Positions 37,865-37,876 of a stretch of 37,876 nucleotides of DNA are shown here, piece after piece. The notes beneath the pieces are model-generated. The model was not told the DNA's origin and searched no databases. It worked only from the letters and a program-made list of their open reading frames with translations. The DNA is taken from positions 796 through 38,671 of the forward strand of contig NZ_KB714628.1 of assembly GCF_000349565.1 (NCBI RefSeq), in the 5' to 3' direction. This DNA comes from Curtobacterium flaccumfaciens UCD-AKU. GTDB taxonomy: Bacteria; Actinomycetota; Actinomycetes; Actinomycetales; Microbacteriaceae. Both the position numbers and the translations under genes were made by a program. The first letter of the stretch is position 1. Every line of letters starts with the position of its first letter.

Positions 37865-37876
37865 ACGGGAGGCCCG

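Overview
The window looks like a chromosomal segment of a high-GC actinobacterium, most likely a member of Microbacteriaceae (Curtobacterium-like). This is inferred from the GC-rich codon use, frequent GTG starts, short ATGA/GTGA overlaps, an actinobacterial LigD/Ku pair and many apparently leaderless -10 elements placed 6-7 nt before the start codon. No database search was possible, so the taxon is an inference. No tRNA, rRNA, insertion sequence, phage gene or CRISPR array was seen. It reads as ordinary core/accessory chromosome, with small regulatory and repeat structures as its most unusual content.

Layout. 1-5.3 kb: phosphoketolase, two small overlapping hypothetical genes, a fumarylacetoacetate-hydrolase-family enzyme, a sugar isomerase/epimerase-like TIM barrel and a tiny acidic protein. 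5.6-10.5 kb: a 51-aa hypothetical, then a DNA-repair block in which ligD (polymerase-phosphoesterase-ligase) is translationally coupled to an SDR oxidoreductase and ku is divergent from them. 10.5-13.0 kb: cupin protein, membrane-anchored ABM-fold protein, Ppx/GppA phosphatase. 13.1-17.6 kb: a compact ribonucleoside-use unit (nucleoside hydrolase, MFS transporter, ribokinase) read divergently from a LacI-family regulator, with a double operator between them. 17.8-20.1 kb: TetR regulator and 14-TM DHA2-type exporter in one operon, with an operator overlapping its promoter. 20.2-27.7 kb: single genes (GNAT, HAD, metallo-beta-lactamase fold, MarR, GT2 glycosyltransferase, lipoprotein, XRE-cupin regulator divergent from a TrxR-like flavoenzyme, pentapeptide protein, DUF6314 with two tandem SHOCT proteins). 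27.9-32.1 kb: epimerase plus zinc alcohol dehydrogenase (overlapping), AlkD-like HEAT protein plus TauE/SafE permease (overlapping), and an orphan HTH protein. 32.2-37.9 kb: secreted bulb-lectin/M23 peptidase, gamma-glutamyltransferase-like enzyme, second zinc alcohol dehydrogenase, DUF805 membrane protein, OsmC.

How the genes work together. The clearest pathway is nucleoside uptake, hydrolysis to base plus ribose, and ribose phosphorylation; ribose-5-phosphate would enter the pentose phosphate pool, which the phosphoketolase at the left end can drain to acetyl phosphate. LigD and Ku form bacterial NHEJ. TetR-DHA2, OsmC, the two alcohol dehydrogenases and the TrxR-like enzyme fit efflux, peroxide and aldehyde stress handling.

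Most interesting signals: a near-perfect 63-bp hairpin after the lectin/M23 gene whose single mismatch becomes a G.U pair only on the strand that would transcribe it; a pervasive xAnnnT-N6/7-start pattern marking about half the genes as leaderless, including two cases where the upstream gene's TAG stop forms the start of the -10; an intergenic repeat present twice with its right half inverted; and a lectin-targeted wall hydrolase that could be an antibacterial or wall-remodelling enzyme. I did not find convincing evidence for a large new multigene system.
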